From Anaerovorax odorimutans (GTDB taxonomy: Bacteria; Bacillota; Clostridia; Peptostreptococcales; Anaerovoracaceae): a stretch of DNA of 64,000 nucleotides. The translations under genes and the position numbers were made by a program. Every line of letters begins with the position of its first letter. Position 1 is the stretch's first letter. Shown here in pieces: positions 8,353 through 16,209 of this stretch. The notes under the pieces were generated by a model. That model made no database searches, was not told where the DNA came from, and was given only the letters and a program-made list of their open reading frames with translations. Location: positions 1 through 64,000 of the forward strand of contig NZ_JANFXK010000007.1 of NCBI RefSeq assembly GCF_024459955.1, given 5' to 3'.

Positions 8353-8805
8353 TCATTCGATAACCGAGCTATATTCCATATCAATATGGGGGATTCCATC
8401 CTCAACATAGCCTTCGGATATGCTGCGGAATCCCAATGACTCATAAAATCCCACCAGATATTGCTGCGCCGACAGCCTGACAACCTTTTCGTGAAGGTAT
8501 TCATCAATGAATAAAAGAGCCTTATTCATCATGTGCCTTGCGAGTCCGATGCCCCGGTAGTCTGCCCGCACCACCAATCTGCCGATCGCGATCTGATCGA
8601 AGGTCTGACCCTTTTCCAGTATTCTCAGGTATCCGACAACATGGTTGTTCTGTTCCACAAACAAATGATGCGCATATCTGTCCCTGCCGTCGCAGTCAGG
8701 GTAGACGCAGTTCTGCTCCACAACAAAGATATCCGATCGGAGCTTTAAAATCTGGTAGAGTTCTTCTGTATTCAGCTCATGGAACTGTTTGATAATGATC
8801 TTCAT
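8353..8805 (-). CDS. GNAT acetyltransferase, ElaA type
   Basis: Likely N-acetyltransferase using acetyl-CoA, cytoplasmic. The 150-residue protein follows the ElaA pattern: an N-terminal LYQILKLRSDIFVVEQNC block with PDCDGRD after it, and the acetyl-CoA-binding motif A region IGRLVVRADYRGIGLARHMM. The C-terminal YESLGFRSISEGYVEDGIPHI is typical of the family. Its acceptor is unknown. The start lies two bases after the stop of yjbQ, with GGGGAG upstream, so the two are co-transcribed. Confidence 0.85.
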   Translation of the reverse strand: MKIIIKQFHELNTEELYQILKLRSDIFVVEQNCVYPDCDGRDRYAHHLFVEQNNHVVGYLRILEKGQTFDQIAIGRLVVRADYRGIGLARHMMNKALLFIDEYLHEKVVRLSAQQYLVGFYESLGFRSISEGYVEDGIPHIDMEYSSVIE

Positions 8806-8807
8806 CT

Positions 8808-9224
8808 CTACTCCCCGATTATTTTAATCAGCACCCGTTTGTCACGCTTGCCGTCGAATTCGTAATAGAAGATCTGTTCCCAAGTTCCAAAATCCAGCTG
8901 GCCGTCCGTGATGGCCACTACCGTTTCCCTTCCCATGATCGTCCTCTTCAAATGCGCGTCGCCGTTGTCCTCAAAACCATTGTGCCGATACCTGCTGTAG
9001 GGTTTTTCCGGCGCCAGCCCTTCCAGCCATTCCTCATAATCCTGATGCAGCCCGCTCTCATCGTCATTGATGAAAACCGAAGCAGTAATGTTCATGGCGT
9101 TGACCAGTACCATTCCCTCGCAGATCCCGCTCTCTTCCACAGCTTTCTGCACGTCCTTTGTGATATTAACCAGGCCTCTTCTGGATGGTAAATTAAAATG
9201 CAATACTTTTCTAAATGATTTCAT
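8808..9224 (-). CDS. yjbQ: YjbQ / UPF0047 family protein
   Basis: A small cytoplasmic protein of the YjbQ family (138 residues, the usual length). Members have weak thiamine-phosphate-synthase activity, but the true role is not settled. Diagnostic segments are [30 protein letters not shown] with the conserved His/Asp cluster, and [19 protein letters not shown] near the C-terminus. GGGGAGG lies about eight bases before the ATG, and a TATAAT lies about 30 bases further upstream on the minus strand. First gene of a two-gene unit with the GNAT enzyme. Confidence 0.88.
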   Translation of the reverse strand: MKSFRKVLHFNLPSRRGLVNITKDVQKAVEESGICEGMVLVNAMNITASVFINDDESGLHQDYEEWLEGLAPEKPYSRYRHNGFEDNGDAHLKRTIMGRETVVAITDGQLDFGTWEQIFYYEFDGKRDKRVLIKIIGE

Positions 9225-9286
9225 CTTTTTATCCTCCCCATTTTCTTACATTATATATAGTCTGTCTGGAAATTTCTACTGTTACC

Positions 9287-10255
9287 TTACCGGTGGCCGC
9301 CGTATTTCTCAATAAAGCTCATCATTGTCTCTTCATAGAGCTGCGGATAATCGATATAGATGTCCGTATGCCTGCTGTCATCCACGCTGCAGATCTGCTT
9401 TTCATTATGTTTCATAACCCTGTACAGATCCACACCCATATGATAAGGGGTCACGCCATCGGCCCTGCTGTTGAAAATCAGCACCGGAACCCGGGTATCC
9501 GCAACGTACTTACGCACGTCACCATCCCCGTAGCTGTATCCCAGCCGCAGCCGCGTCGCCAGATCTCCCATGTCCAGCTTGAAATCCATAGGAATCCATT
9601 TTGTATTCCTTACCAGAAAACCGATAATTTCCCGCATATCGCTGACCGGGCAGTCGAGCACGGCAAAATCCAGATCCTTCTGCGCAGCCTCGGTTCCCAG
9701 ATAAAATCCAATGGTAGCTCCGCCAATGGAGGAGCCCCATCCACCTACCTGTATGTCGTCGCCTGTCCGCTTTCTCACATAATCGACGCAATCCTTAAAA
9801 TCCCTGCTTTCCCAGTAACCGCAGGTCATATACTGGGCTTCGCTTTCGCCGGAATCCCGCTGGTCGTAGGTAAGGATGTTGTATCCATAGCGCATGAGAA
9901 TAGCAGCCACCGGATAACCGGTGAGTCGATTTCCATTGAGGCCGTGGGCCATGACGACCGTTTTTCGGTCTTTGCGGCCGTCCGCGGTCAGGTAGTTGGC
10001 CGGAATTTTATGATCGCCAAAGGTGGACGGGATCTCCACCTGTTCTACCTGATATTGAGCTTCAAATTTATCCACGTCAAAACCGTACTTTGCCAGCGAC
10101 TCTTTTTTGCACGCCAAAGGCCGCCTCTCCTGATTGACCGCATGGACCGAGGCGTTGTAAACGTAAATGCCGGTGGCCCCGCAGACGGATACCGCCAGGA
10201 CCACTGCGCATATGATCACAATTCCTGTGATTTTTAAAGCTTTTTTCCTTTTCAT
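9287..10255 (-). CDS. Membrane-anchored alpha/beta hydrolase
   Basis: About 322 residues with one N-terminal hydrophobic segment (residues 8-30) and an extracellular alpha/beta-hydrolase fold. The nucleophile elbow GSSIG puts the serine near 176; the probable acid is Asp 266 in SRADGVTP and the base His 296 in DSRHTD. VMAHGLNGNR forms the oxyanion-hole region. The family includes esterases and peptidases; the substrate is unknown. I start at 10255 because the hydrophobic anchor follows immediately; an upstream in-frame start would overlap the SMR gene. It lies 40 bases after the SMR pair and may be read with it, though TTGACA and TACCAT 17 bases apart in the gap suggest a private promoter. 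Confidence 0.83.
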   Translation of the reverse strand: MKRKKALKITGIVIICAVVLAVSVCGATGIYVYNASVHAVNQERRPLACKKESLAKYGFDVDKFEAQYQVEQVEIPSTFGDHKIPANYLTADGRKDRKTVVMAHGLNGNRLTGYPVAAILMRYGYNILTYDQRDSGESEAQYMTCGYWESRDFKDCVDYVRKRTGDDIQVGGWGSSIGGATIGFYLGTEAAQKDLDFAVLDCPVSDMREIIGFLVRNTKWIPMDFKLDMGDLATRLRLGYSYGDGDVRKYVADTRVPVLIFNSRADGVTPYHMGVDLYRVMKHNEKQICSVDDSRHTDIYIDYPQLYEETMMSFIEKYGGHR

Positions 10256-10295
10256 ACCTATATGGTATACGTCTTGCCGGCTGCTGTCAAATGGC

Positions 10296-10610
10296 CTATG
10301 CGCTGAGACGCAGGCCAACAACGCCGACCAGGGCCAGCGCTATGAAAAAAATCTTTTTGCGATTTCGGCTCTCGCCGAAAACAAGGATACCAAAGATCAC
10401 GTTAAATACGGTTCCCAGTCCCGTCCAGACCGCATAGGAAATTCCAAGGGGCAGTGTCTTTGTCGCCAGGGACAAAAGATAGATGCTCAAGGAAACCGTA
10501 AGCACGGTCAGTACGGTATAGTTTTTTCTGGTAAAGCCTTCGGATAATTTCATAAACACGGTAAAGCCCAGCTCACAGAAAGAGGCCAGCACCAAAACAA
10601 TCCACATCAT
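10296..10610 (-). CDS. SMR transporter, second subunit (guanidinium exporter pair)
   Basis: Four-helix small multidrug resistance protein, 104 residues, with the essential membrane glutamate at position 13 (FCELGF) and the GISYAVWTGLGT signature in helix 3. It overlaps the preceding SMR gene by four bases (ATGA), which is typical of paired SMR proteins that form heterodimers, as in YkkCD. The guanidine-I riboswitch upstream implies that the pair exports guanidinium rather than drugs. Substrate is inferred from context. Confidence 0.88.
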   Translation of the reverse strand: MMWIVLVLASFCELGFTVFMKLSEGFTRKNYTVLTVLTVSLSIYLLSLATKTLPLGISYAVWTGLGTVFNVIFGILVFGESRNRKKIFFIALALVGVVGLRLSA

Positions 10611-10978
10611 TCTGCCATTTCCTCCTCTTCCTGTTCTTCTTCACTGTCCTCGCACAGCTTCAGACCGATAATTCCTGCGATCAGCGCAGCCAAAGATACC
10701 AGCTTGATCCAGCTGACGCCTTCCCCCAAAGCCAGTATCCCCACCAGCGTAGTTCCTGCGATACCGATTCCTGTAAACACCGCATAGGACATGCCGATTC
10801 CGAATACCCGCACGGCCCGCTCCAGCAGCAAAAAACTGATGATAATAAAAACCAGTGCGATCAGTGACGGCATCAGCTTTGTGAATCCATGGGATTCCTT
10901 CATAAAATATCCCCACACCAGCTCAACTGCGCCCGCTATCAAAAGGCACACCCAGGCGGCGTTCTTTTTCTTTTCCAT
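10607..10978 (-). CDS. SMR transporter, first subunit (guanidinium exporter pair)
   Basis: 123 residues with four hydrophobic helices, the conserved glutamate at about position 19 in AGAVELVWGYFMK, followed by SHGFTK, and GMSYAVFTGIG in helix 3. An acidic C-terminal tail (SEEEQEEEE) is an unusual addition to the normal 105-residue size. GGAGG stands eight bases before the ATG at 10978, directly behind the riboswitch terminator. It is the first gene of the guanidine-controlled unit. Confidence 0.9.
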   Translation of the reverse strand: MEKKKNAAWVCLLIAGAVELVWGYFMKESHGFTKLMPSLIALVFIIISFLLLERAVRVFGIGMSYAVFTGIGIAGTTLVGILALGEGVSWIKLVSLAALIAGIIGLKLCEDSEEEQEEEEMAE

Positions 10979-11000
10979 ATAAGTAAACCTCCTTCGCGCA

Positions 11001-11043
11001 AAAAAAAGCCGGGAAAAGTAAATCACTTACTTCTCCCGGGCTT
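11001..11043 (-). terminator. Riboswitch-controlled terminator
   Basis: On the minus strand AGCCCGGGAGAAGTAA pairs with TTTACTTTTCCCGGCT and runs into eight T. Its 5' arm is the last conserved segment of the riboswitch (GCCCGGGAGA), so ligand binding and terminator formation exclude each other. Confidence 0.88.
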
Positions 11044-11125
11044 TTATCCCTCCGTGGCAGCCTTGCGGCCGTTTTCTCTCGGACCTGCCTGCGTCGTGCA
11101 GCGGAACCCTAGAAAACTTTAAACA
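11031..11125 (-). promoter_or_regulatory. Guanidine-I (ykkC) riboswitch
   Basis: On the minus strand the leader has the family's conserved blocks in order: TCTAGGGTTCCG, GGTCCGAGAGAAAACGGC, CACGGAGGGATAAAAG and CCCGGGAGA. Guanidinium binding is known to prevent terminator formation and switch on exporters. The genes downstream are an SMR pair, the classic target. Confidence 0.92.
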
Positions 11126-11133
11126 CTTATTTT

Positions 11134-11163
11134 ATTATATAGGCGCCGGTACTGCTCTGTCAA
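11134..11163 (-). promoter_or_regulatory. Promoter of the guanidine-riboswitch transcript
   Basis: On the minus strand TTGACA (11163-11158), 18 bases, then TATAAT (11139-11134), placing the start just before the riboswitch. Confidence 0.8.
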
Positions 11164-11195
11164 CAGCATCTTTCGTACCTACCGGCCGGGCACTT

Positions 11196-11771
11196 TTATT
11201 CAACAATGATCCCGGTCGCAGACAGCAGCCTCACTGCGTCAGGGAAAGTGAACTTCGCCTTTTTCAGCTTGTTATTTTCCAGCGAAATGGCATAATCCCG
11301 CGCATCGCGAAAATCAGCGCCCATCAGATTGTTCTGTTGAAAGCTGACGTCTGTCAGACCCGCTCTGCGAAAAGAACTCTCCCTGAGATCACACTGCTGG
11401 AAGGAACTGCCGATCAAATCGCAGTCCTGGAACTGAAACTTTTTCATTTTGAATCCGACGAACAGGTTGTGTTTCAGTGTACAGTCGCTGAAAGCAGAGA
11501 ATGGGAGCATGATATTGCTCTCCTGTTCCACTTCGTTCCAGGCCATGCCAATCACGGAGCAGCCTTCAAATCGGTTGTCCGTAGCGTCCGTAAATTTAAA
11601 ATTATTGTTGAGGATCGTACACCCGCGGAAGGTGCAGCTCTTGAAAGAACAGTGTCTTATTTCCATCTCCATGAACCTGCAGTTTTTAAAAACGCAGTCG
11701 GCAAAGATCAAATCCTCTATACAATCGTTTTCATACTGCAGGTTTTCAAAGTTTTCATATTCATAAAGCAT
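11196..11771 (-). CDS. Pentapeptide-repeat-like protein
   Basis: About 191 residues rich in short units of the A(D/N)LXX type, such as CVFKNCRFMEM, CSFKSCTFRGC, DLRESSFRR and NLMGADFRDA, which should fold as a right-handed quadrilateral beta-helix. Some members mimic DNA and protect gyrase; many have unknown roles. No signal peptide is seen, so it is probably cytoplasmic. I prefer the ATG at 11771 (AAAGGA upstream); one at 11792, overlapping the stop of the Fpg-like gene as ATGA, would add seven residues. It is co-transcribed after the Fpg-like gene. Confidence 0.78.
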   Translation of the reverse strand: MLYEYENFENLQYENDCIEDLIFADCVFKNCRFMEMEIRHCSFKSCTFRGCTILNNNFKFTDATDNRFEGCSVIGMAWNEVEQESNIMLPFSAFSDCTLKHNLFVGFKMKKFQFQDCDLIGSSFQQCDLRESSFRRAGLTDVSFQQNNLMGADFRDARDYAISLENNKLKKAKFTFPDAVRLLSATGIIVE

Positions 11772-11788
11772 ATTTCCATTCTGTCCTT

Positions 11789-12613
11789 TCATTTTAACGG
11801 CTGGCAATTGGGGCAATAATACACATTTCCGCCCAGATACGCCTTTCTTTCGATTACTCCTCCGCAGACCGGGCACGGCCCCTTCCATGTTTTGCTGGAA
11901 AGGATTGTTCTATAGCCCCCGGGATTGCCCCGCAGATCTTTTTCCGTATCTCTGCCGCCCTTTTCCGTCATTTCCGCCAGCGTTTCCCTGATGCTCTCAA
12001 AGATGGCCCTTCGTTTATCCTCTAAATCCTTTAACTTACTTTTGGGATTCACCCCCGCCCGGAAGAGAATGTCCTGAAGAACACCGTTGCCCAGTCCCGG
12101 TATACGCTGCTCCGTCGCCAGGAGCCCTTTGGCGCTGAGCGTCTCTTTTGCGGCATCCCACAGAGAGGCAAAGTGATCAAAATCAAAGGCTTCTGTCAGG
12201 GGCGACGGTGCGGATTTTGCAGACATATAGTAGATATTATCGTTTTCTCGTTCCCTGAACAGATGTATTCCGCCGTACATCTGAATACTGCATGTCAGCA
12301 CCGTTCCATCTTTAAATTCCATGTACAGCTGATGCTTCTCCGAAACTTTCTCCCCCGCTTCAAAGAACCTCAGATTGGTCCCATCGTTAAAGGTCAGCCG
12401 CAGCTCGCCGATGCGCAGCTGTATCCAGCCCGAAAGAGCCTCGGCTCCATCGACCCTTTTACCTTCCAGCAGGGGCGGATAACACTCCGGCTCTCCGGTG
12501 AAAAAGGCAAATTTATGGGGCGATTTTCCCGCCAATACCGTCTCAATGGTTTTTCCTTTAACGGTTTCATTCAGCTGTCTTGCCAGCGTATGGCTTTCCG
12601 GAATCTCGATCAT
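11789..12613 (-). CDS. Fpg/Nei-like DNA glycosylase family protein lacking the N-terminal proline
   Basis: A 274-residue relative of formamidopyrimidine-DNA glycosylase and endonuclease VIII. It has the N-terminal beta-sandwich, the H2TH region with PGLGNGVLQDILFRAGV, and a C-terminal zinc finger (CPVCGG and YYCPNCQ). It begins MIEIPE where canonical enzymes have MPELPE, so the catalytic Pro2 nucleophile is replaced by Ile. The adjacent glutamate is kept. Either it uses another nucleophile or it only binds lesions. Its stop overlaps the possible start of the pentapeptide gene. Confidence 0.85.
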   Translation of the reverse strand: MIEIPESHTLARQLNETVKGKTIETVLAGKSPHKFAFFTGEPECYPPLLEGKRVDGAEALSGWIQLRIGELRLTFNDGTNLRFFEAGEKVSEKHQLYMEFKDGTVLTCSIQMYGGIHLFRERENDNIYYMSAKSAPSPLTEAFDFDHFASLWDAAKETLSAKGLLATEQRIPGLGNGVLQDILFRAGVNPKSKLKDLEDKRRAIFESIRETLAEMTEKGGRDTEKDLRGNPGGYRTILSSKTWKGPCPVCGGVIERKAYLGGNVYYCPNCQPLK

Positions 12614-12633
12614 TCGTATAGCCTCCTTTCATT

Positions 12634-13251
12634 TTACAGGCTTTCCAACCGCAGCTTTTTCATCTCGTCCTTACGCCGTTTGGAGTGGACGATCAGGCGT
12701 CCGATCACGTACACCGGTATCATCGGCACGATAGCCCAAAGGATCTCTCTAAACCAGAAGCTACCGGCACTTACGAACAGTCCTCCTCCCAGGGGAACCA
12801 TATTTTTCTCAATCTCCTCCTCGCTGGATGAGCCCGTGAGCTTTTCGCCGTCCAGCAGCCGATCTACGATTTGCTGATAGAGTATTCTGTCGCTGTCGAT
12901 TTCCAGCCTGCCGTCCTGCTCAAAGGACAGATAGACCTTATCCATCAATTCCCCATTTTGATCCTTTATCCGCAGATCGGAAAAATCCATTAGCTCCCCG
13001 TCTTTATGATAGCGGAACGCGATTTCATACTGATTGCCGTTATCGTCCTCAACCGTTCGGGTTACGGTCTTATAGGCGCCCGCAGTCATATTGAGAGCCA
13101 GATTGGCGAAAACCACAACCGCCGCCACTACCGCAATGGGAATCAGGCCCGCCCACCTGCTTTTGCGGGTGGAAAGCCGAAGCTCCAGCGCCACAAGCGC
13201 CGCGACCACCACAAGGGAAATGACGAACGGAATTGCTATACTGTCACCCAT
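12634..13251 (-). CDS. Membrane protein of the DUF2089 operon (two to three helices)
   Basis: About 205 residues: two hydrophobic helices at the N-terminus, a central polar domain with VEDDNGNQYEIAFRYHKDGEL and a beta-rich pattern, then another helix (WAIVPMIPVYVIG) and a basic tail. I know no function. Its start at 13251 overlaps the DUF2089 gene and uses GGAGCAGGAAA as ribosome site. Its layout (N-terminal helices, extracytoplasmic domain, C-terminal helix with basic end) resembles the first gene of the operon (13558-14217), which suggests a pair of related partners. Confidence 0.7.
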   Translation of the reverse strand: MGDSIAIPFVISLVVVAALVALELRLSTRKSRWAGLIPIAVVAAVVVFANLALNMTAGAYKTVTRTVEDDNGNQYEIAFRYHKDGELMDFSDLRIKDQNGELMDKVYLSFEQDGRLEIDSDRILYQQIVDRLLDGEKLTGSSSEEEIEKNMVPLGGGLFVSAGSFWFREILWAIVPMIPVYVIGRLIVHSKRRKDEMKKLRLESL

Positions 13252-13543
13252 TTTCCTGCTCCTTCCTGTATTCATTGATAATCAGCTTTGCCGTCTCGAA
13301 ATCCAGCTTATCGTCGAGCGCCAGCTTTTTAATGAAGTCCACGTAAGGCTCCGGCCCCTTCTCTTCTTCCATCTCTATTTTCTGAATCAACCGATCCAGT
13401 CGCAGCCGCACGGTCGGGTAGGTTACTTCGTACTGCCGGGCAATATCCTTCAGGGAACCGGAGGCCAGGATAAACCGCTTGATAAAAGTCACATCCTCTT
13501 CCTCCAGGCCCGCCATCCATTCCGGCACAAGTTCAATTGTCAT
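13244..13543 (-). CDS. DUF2089-like helix-turn-helix protein
   Basis: A 99-residue cytoplasmic protein. The segment LKDIARQYEVTYPTVRLRLDRLIQKIE (about residues 31-57) is a clear helix-turn-helix of the DUF2089 family. The N-terminal zinc ribbon present in some members is absent. It is probably a regulator of the two flanking membrane proteins: it starts 14 bases after the first and overlaps the second by eight bases. DNA-binding is inferred from the motif. Confidence 0.8.
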   Translation of the reverse strand: MTIELVPEWMAGLEEEDVTFIKRFILASGSLKDIARQYEVTYPTVRLRLDRLIQKIEMEEEKGPEPYVDFIKKLALDDKLDFETAKLIINEYRKEQENG

Positions 13544-13557
13544 CGTTCATTCCCTCC

Positions 13558-14217
13558 TCATAGATCCTGTATTTTGGTACTGTCCAAGCCGCTGGTTTTC
13601 TTGCGCCGCTCTTTGATTTTCCCGGCTATATAAATGGCCGCCAGCACCAGTGTGAGAATATTGCTGAAAAACAGCGCCTCCGGAAAACGCTCCTTATCGA
13701 AATACGTCCTTTCCCGTTCAAAACCCTTTGCAAGCTTTTCCAGCTCCTGTCGGCTGACGGACTGGCCGGTCATGGTGTTTTTGACCCACTGTTCCTTCAT
13801 CGAAGCCGCCAGAACCTTTTCATAGGCCAGCGCTTCCGTCCCCCCTGTCATCCGGTGCTGCCGGTCGAATTCCAGATCCATATATTTCAGCGAGTCCCCT
13901 TCTTTGACCATCAGGCTGCCGAATCCCTGAACCTGCCTCTTGTCATCCGTCACCACATTCAGTCTGCCAATGATGCTTTTATCCTTGTACAGGTCGATCT
14001 CCTCGACAGACCCATCGCACCAGGTCTCTCTGACTACACTGAAAAACACAGCGCTTCCGATTCCCAGAAGCAAAGCGGCCGCGATCACTGCCAGCGCCGC
14101 TTTCTTCTTTTTTCGCCTGACCAGCTGCACTTCTGCCGTAACCGCGGCGGCAATCAGACATAAAACTGCGAGCACTGCCAGAGCCGATACATACCCGATC
14201 CATATAAATTCTGTCAT
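13558..14217 (-). CDS. Membrane protein of the DUF2089 operon (first gene)
   Basis: About 219 residues: two N-terminal hydrophobic helices separated by a basic loop (RRKKKK), an extracytoplasmic domain of about 130 residues, then a C-terminal helix and a basic cytoplasmic tail. No known domain recognised. I place the start at the ATG at 14217, nine bases after AGGAGG; a GTG two codons upstream is possible. With the HTH protein and the second membrane protein it forms a three-gene unit of sensor-like architecture. Confidence 0.7.
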   Translation of the reverse strand: MTEFIWIGYVSALAVLAVLCLIAAAVTAEVQLVRRKKKKAALAVIAAALLLGIGSAVFFSVVRETWCDGSVEEIDLYKDKSIIGRLNVVTDDKRQVQGFGSLMVKEGDSLKYMDLEFDRQHRMTGGTEALAYEKVLAASMKEQWVKNTMTGQSVSRQELEKLAKGFERERTYFDKERFPEALFFSNILTLVLAAIYIAGKIKERRKKTSGLDSTKIQDL

Positions 14218-14299
14218 ACACACTTTCCTCCTTTAATAATCTTAAAATAACATTTAATTTTATTAAAGTCAATACTATATTTTATTTTCATTTTTTTGC

Positions 14300-15631
14300 T
14301 CAGGCATACGAGTATTTTTTTCTTTTTGTGATAAGGAATGAAACCGCTACAATAAGACCCAGTCCTTCCGCCACCGGAACTGCTATCCACACGCCCGATT
14401 CTCCCAGTATATTGGGAAGAATGAGAATGGCGCCTGCGATAAAAATAAACGTTCTGGAAAAAGAGATAATCGCAGATATTTTTCCATCAGAAAACGCAGT
14501 AAACATTGCGGAAGAAAAAATCCCCAATCCCATAATCGTAAAGGCCAGCGAATAAATCGAGAAGCCATGAAGCGTAATACTATATACATTACTGTCCGCA
14601 GAAGCGAAAATAGTCAACGCCTGTTCTACAATTAGGTGAATTGCCCCATTTCCCAGTACGGAGCTTACCAGCAGAAATATCATGCTGTTTTTAAACAGGC
14701 TCCGTAATTGCTCTCTATCCTCATTTCCGTATTTGTAACTGATAATTGGGGCGATTCCGTTGGCATAACCAAAATACAGTGCGGTAAATATATATTGGAA
14801 ATATAAAATTATTGTGATGGAAGCAACGCCATCTTCTCCATAAAATTGCATCAGTGTATAGTTGAATAAAAATGTTGTGGCCGCATTTGCTAAATTCGTT
14901 ACCATTTCTGATGAACCATTGGTGCATGACCGGCGAAGCACAGCCCAGTCAAATTTGGGCTTGACGAGGTACAGCGAATTACTTTTGGCAGTAACGAAAA
15001 AGAGCAATCCCGCCACTGCCGGGACGCAATAACTGATTCCGGTAGCGATTGCCGCACCTGCGGTCCCCATATTCAGCGGCGCCATAAAAATGTAATCGAG
15101 TACAATGTTTATGATACCGGCCAGAAGTGTAACGATCAGACCCAGTGTCGGTTTTCCGGCAGTGACAAAAAAAGTCTGAAAAGCAGTCTGCAGAAAAAAC
15201 GCAGGTGCGAAGGCGAATATGATCCTGGCATAGGCCATGGATAAAGGTGCCTGGATTGGGCTCGCCCCTAAAAACAAAATAATTTCTTCAATAAAAACGC
15301 TGCCTAAAACTGCAATTATAATACCAATCAATATCTCCGCAATAATTAGAAAGCTCAGGTTTCTCCGCGCTTCTTTCGGCTTTCCTTCACCCAGTTGTCT
15401 TGCGACAATAGCGCTGCCTCCCGTTGCGATCATAATCGCTATGGCCATTTCAAAGCAGATGACCGGATAGAACATATTCACCGCCGACAGCGCTGTCGTA
15501 CCAATCAAACGGGATATAAACATACCGTCAACGATAATATACATCGACAGACTGATCATCATAATGATATTGGGAATCGCAAAGGACAGCAGTGAAGCAA
15601 AGGTAAATTTTCTGGCTAATGGGTTATCCAT
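14300..15631 (-). CDS. MATE-family efflux transporter
   Basis: A 443-residue, about 12-helix antiporter of the MATE/polysaccharide-exporter superfamily, expected to export cationic drugs or metabolites using Na+ or H+. The N-terminal MYIIVDGMFISRLIGTTALSAVNM and the repeat of the same pattern after residue 230 show the two-lobe structure. It overlaps the stop of the marR gene by eight bases and so is translationally coupled to its regulator. Its A+T-rich codon use differs a little from the neighbouring genes, a possible sign of acquisition. Confidence 0.9.
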   Translation of the reverse strand: MDNPLARKFTFASLLSFAIPNIIMMISLSMYIIVDGMFISRLIGTTALSAVNMFYPVICFEMAIAIMIATGGSAIVARQLGEGKPKEARRNLSFLIIAEILIGIIIAVLGSVFIEEIILFLGASPIQAPLSMAYARIIFAFAPAFFLQTAFQTFFVTAGKPTLGLIVTLLAGIINIVLDYIFMAPLNMGTAGAAIATGISYCVPAVAGLLFFVTAKSNSLYLVKPKFDWAVLRRSCTNGSSEMVTNLANAATTFLFNYTLMQFYGEDGVASITIILYFQYIFTALYFGYANGIAPIISYKYGNEDREQLRSLFKNSMIFLLVSSVLGNGAIHLIVEQALTIFASADSNVYSITLHGFSIYSLAFTIMGLGIFSSAMFTAFSDGKISAIISFSRTFIFIAGAILILPNILGESGVWIAVPVAEGLGLIVAVSFLITKRKKYSYA

Positions 15632-16058
15632 TCTGCATTTCCTCCTTCAATAGTTCGTAATATTTTGTATTGCTGGCAAGCAGCTGACTTCTTTGTTCAT
15701 CGCCTAGCTTTTCCATAGCACTCTCCTCCATTTTGTAAAGCTCCCCCAGTACAGAAGAGGCGAACGCTTCCCCAGTTTTTGTAAATTTAATAAACTTCTC
15801 TCTTTTATTTCTTGTATTGGCAGCAATTGTAATGTATCCCTTTTTTTCAAAATCCAACAAAATTCCATGAACCGTCTGTTTCGGCAAAGCCCACCAGTCA
15901 CAGATCTGTTTCTGCGTACAGGTTTTATAATCATCCAAAGTATACAAAATAACCAAAGCGTTATAGCTCAACTGATGCTTCTTCGCCCATATCCTGTATA
16001 AATCCAGCGTACCGCTCAAAGCAGTATTTACAAGTTTAATTTGTTCTCGTATTTTCAT
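15624..16058 (-). CDS. MarR-family transcriptional regulator
   Basis: A 144-residue winged-helix regulator. The segment KTCTQKQICDWWALPKQTVHGILLDFEKKGYI is the HTH with wing, and the terminal helices form the dimer. GGAGG precedes the ATG. It should bind the twin palindromes at 16073-16112, which overlap its own promoter, and repress itself with the MATE gene until an inducer binds. The inducer is unknown. Confidence 0.9.
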   Translation of the reverse strand: MKIREQIKLVNTALSGTLDLYRIWAKKHQLSYNALVILYTLDDYKTCTQKQICDWWALPKQTVHGILLDFEKKGYITIAANTRNKREKFIKFTKTGEAFASSVLGELYKMEESAMEKLGDEQRSQLLASNTKYYELLKEEMQNG

Positions 16059-16072
16059 ATCGGCCTCCTTTT

Positions 16073-16120
16073 AGTACGAAATCGTACCTTTATAATAGTA
16101 CGATTTCGTACTGTTGTCAA
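16073..16120 (-). promoter_or_regulatory. marR-MATE promoter with double operator
   Basis: On the minus strand TTGACA (16120-16115), 17 bases, TATTAT (16097-16092). Two 15-base sites, AGTACGAAATCGTAC (16073-16087) and its mirror GTACGATTTCGTACT (16098-16112), occupy the spacer and the start-site side. Each site contains the near-perfect palindrome GTACGAAATCGTAC, and the pair forms a larger inverted repeat. A bound regulator would block polymerase. Confidence 0.92.
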
Positions 16121-16147
16121 TGTCCGCTTTTCCGCTCGCATCCCTGT

Positions 16148-16176
16148 TTGACACTTTTTTATAAAGGGACTAAAAT
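16148..16176 (+). promoter_or_regulatory. Nitroreductase promoter
   Basis: TTGACA (16148-16153), 17 bases, TAAAAT (16171-16176), about 34 bases before the start codon. It diverges from the marR promoter, with the two -35 boxes about 28 bases apart. Confidence 0.78.
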
Positions 16177-16209
16177 GGGAGTAATCAATTGAGAAAGGAG
16201 ATCACTTTT

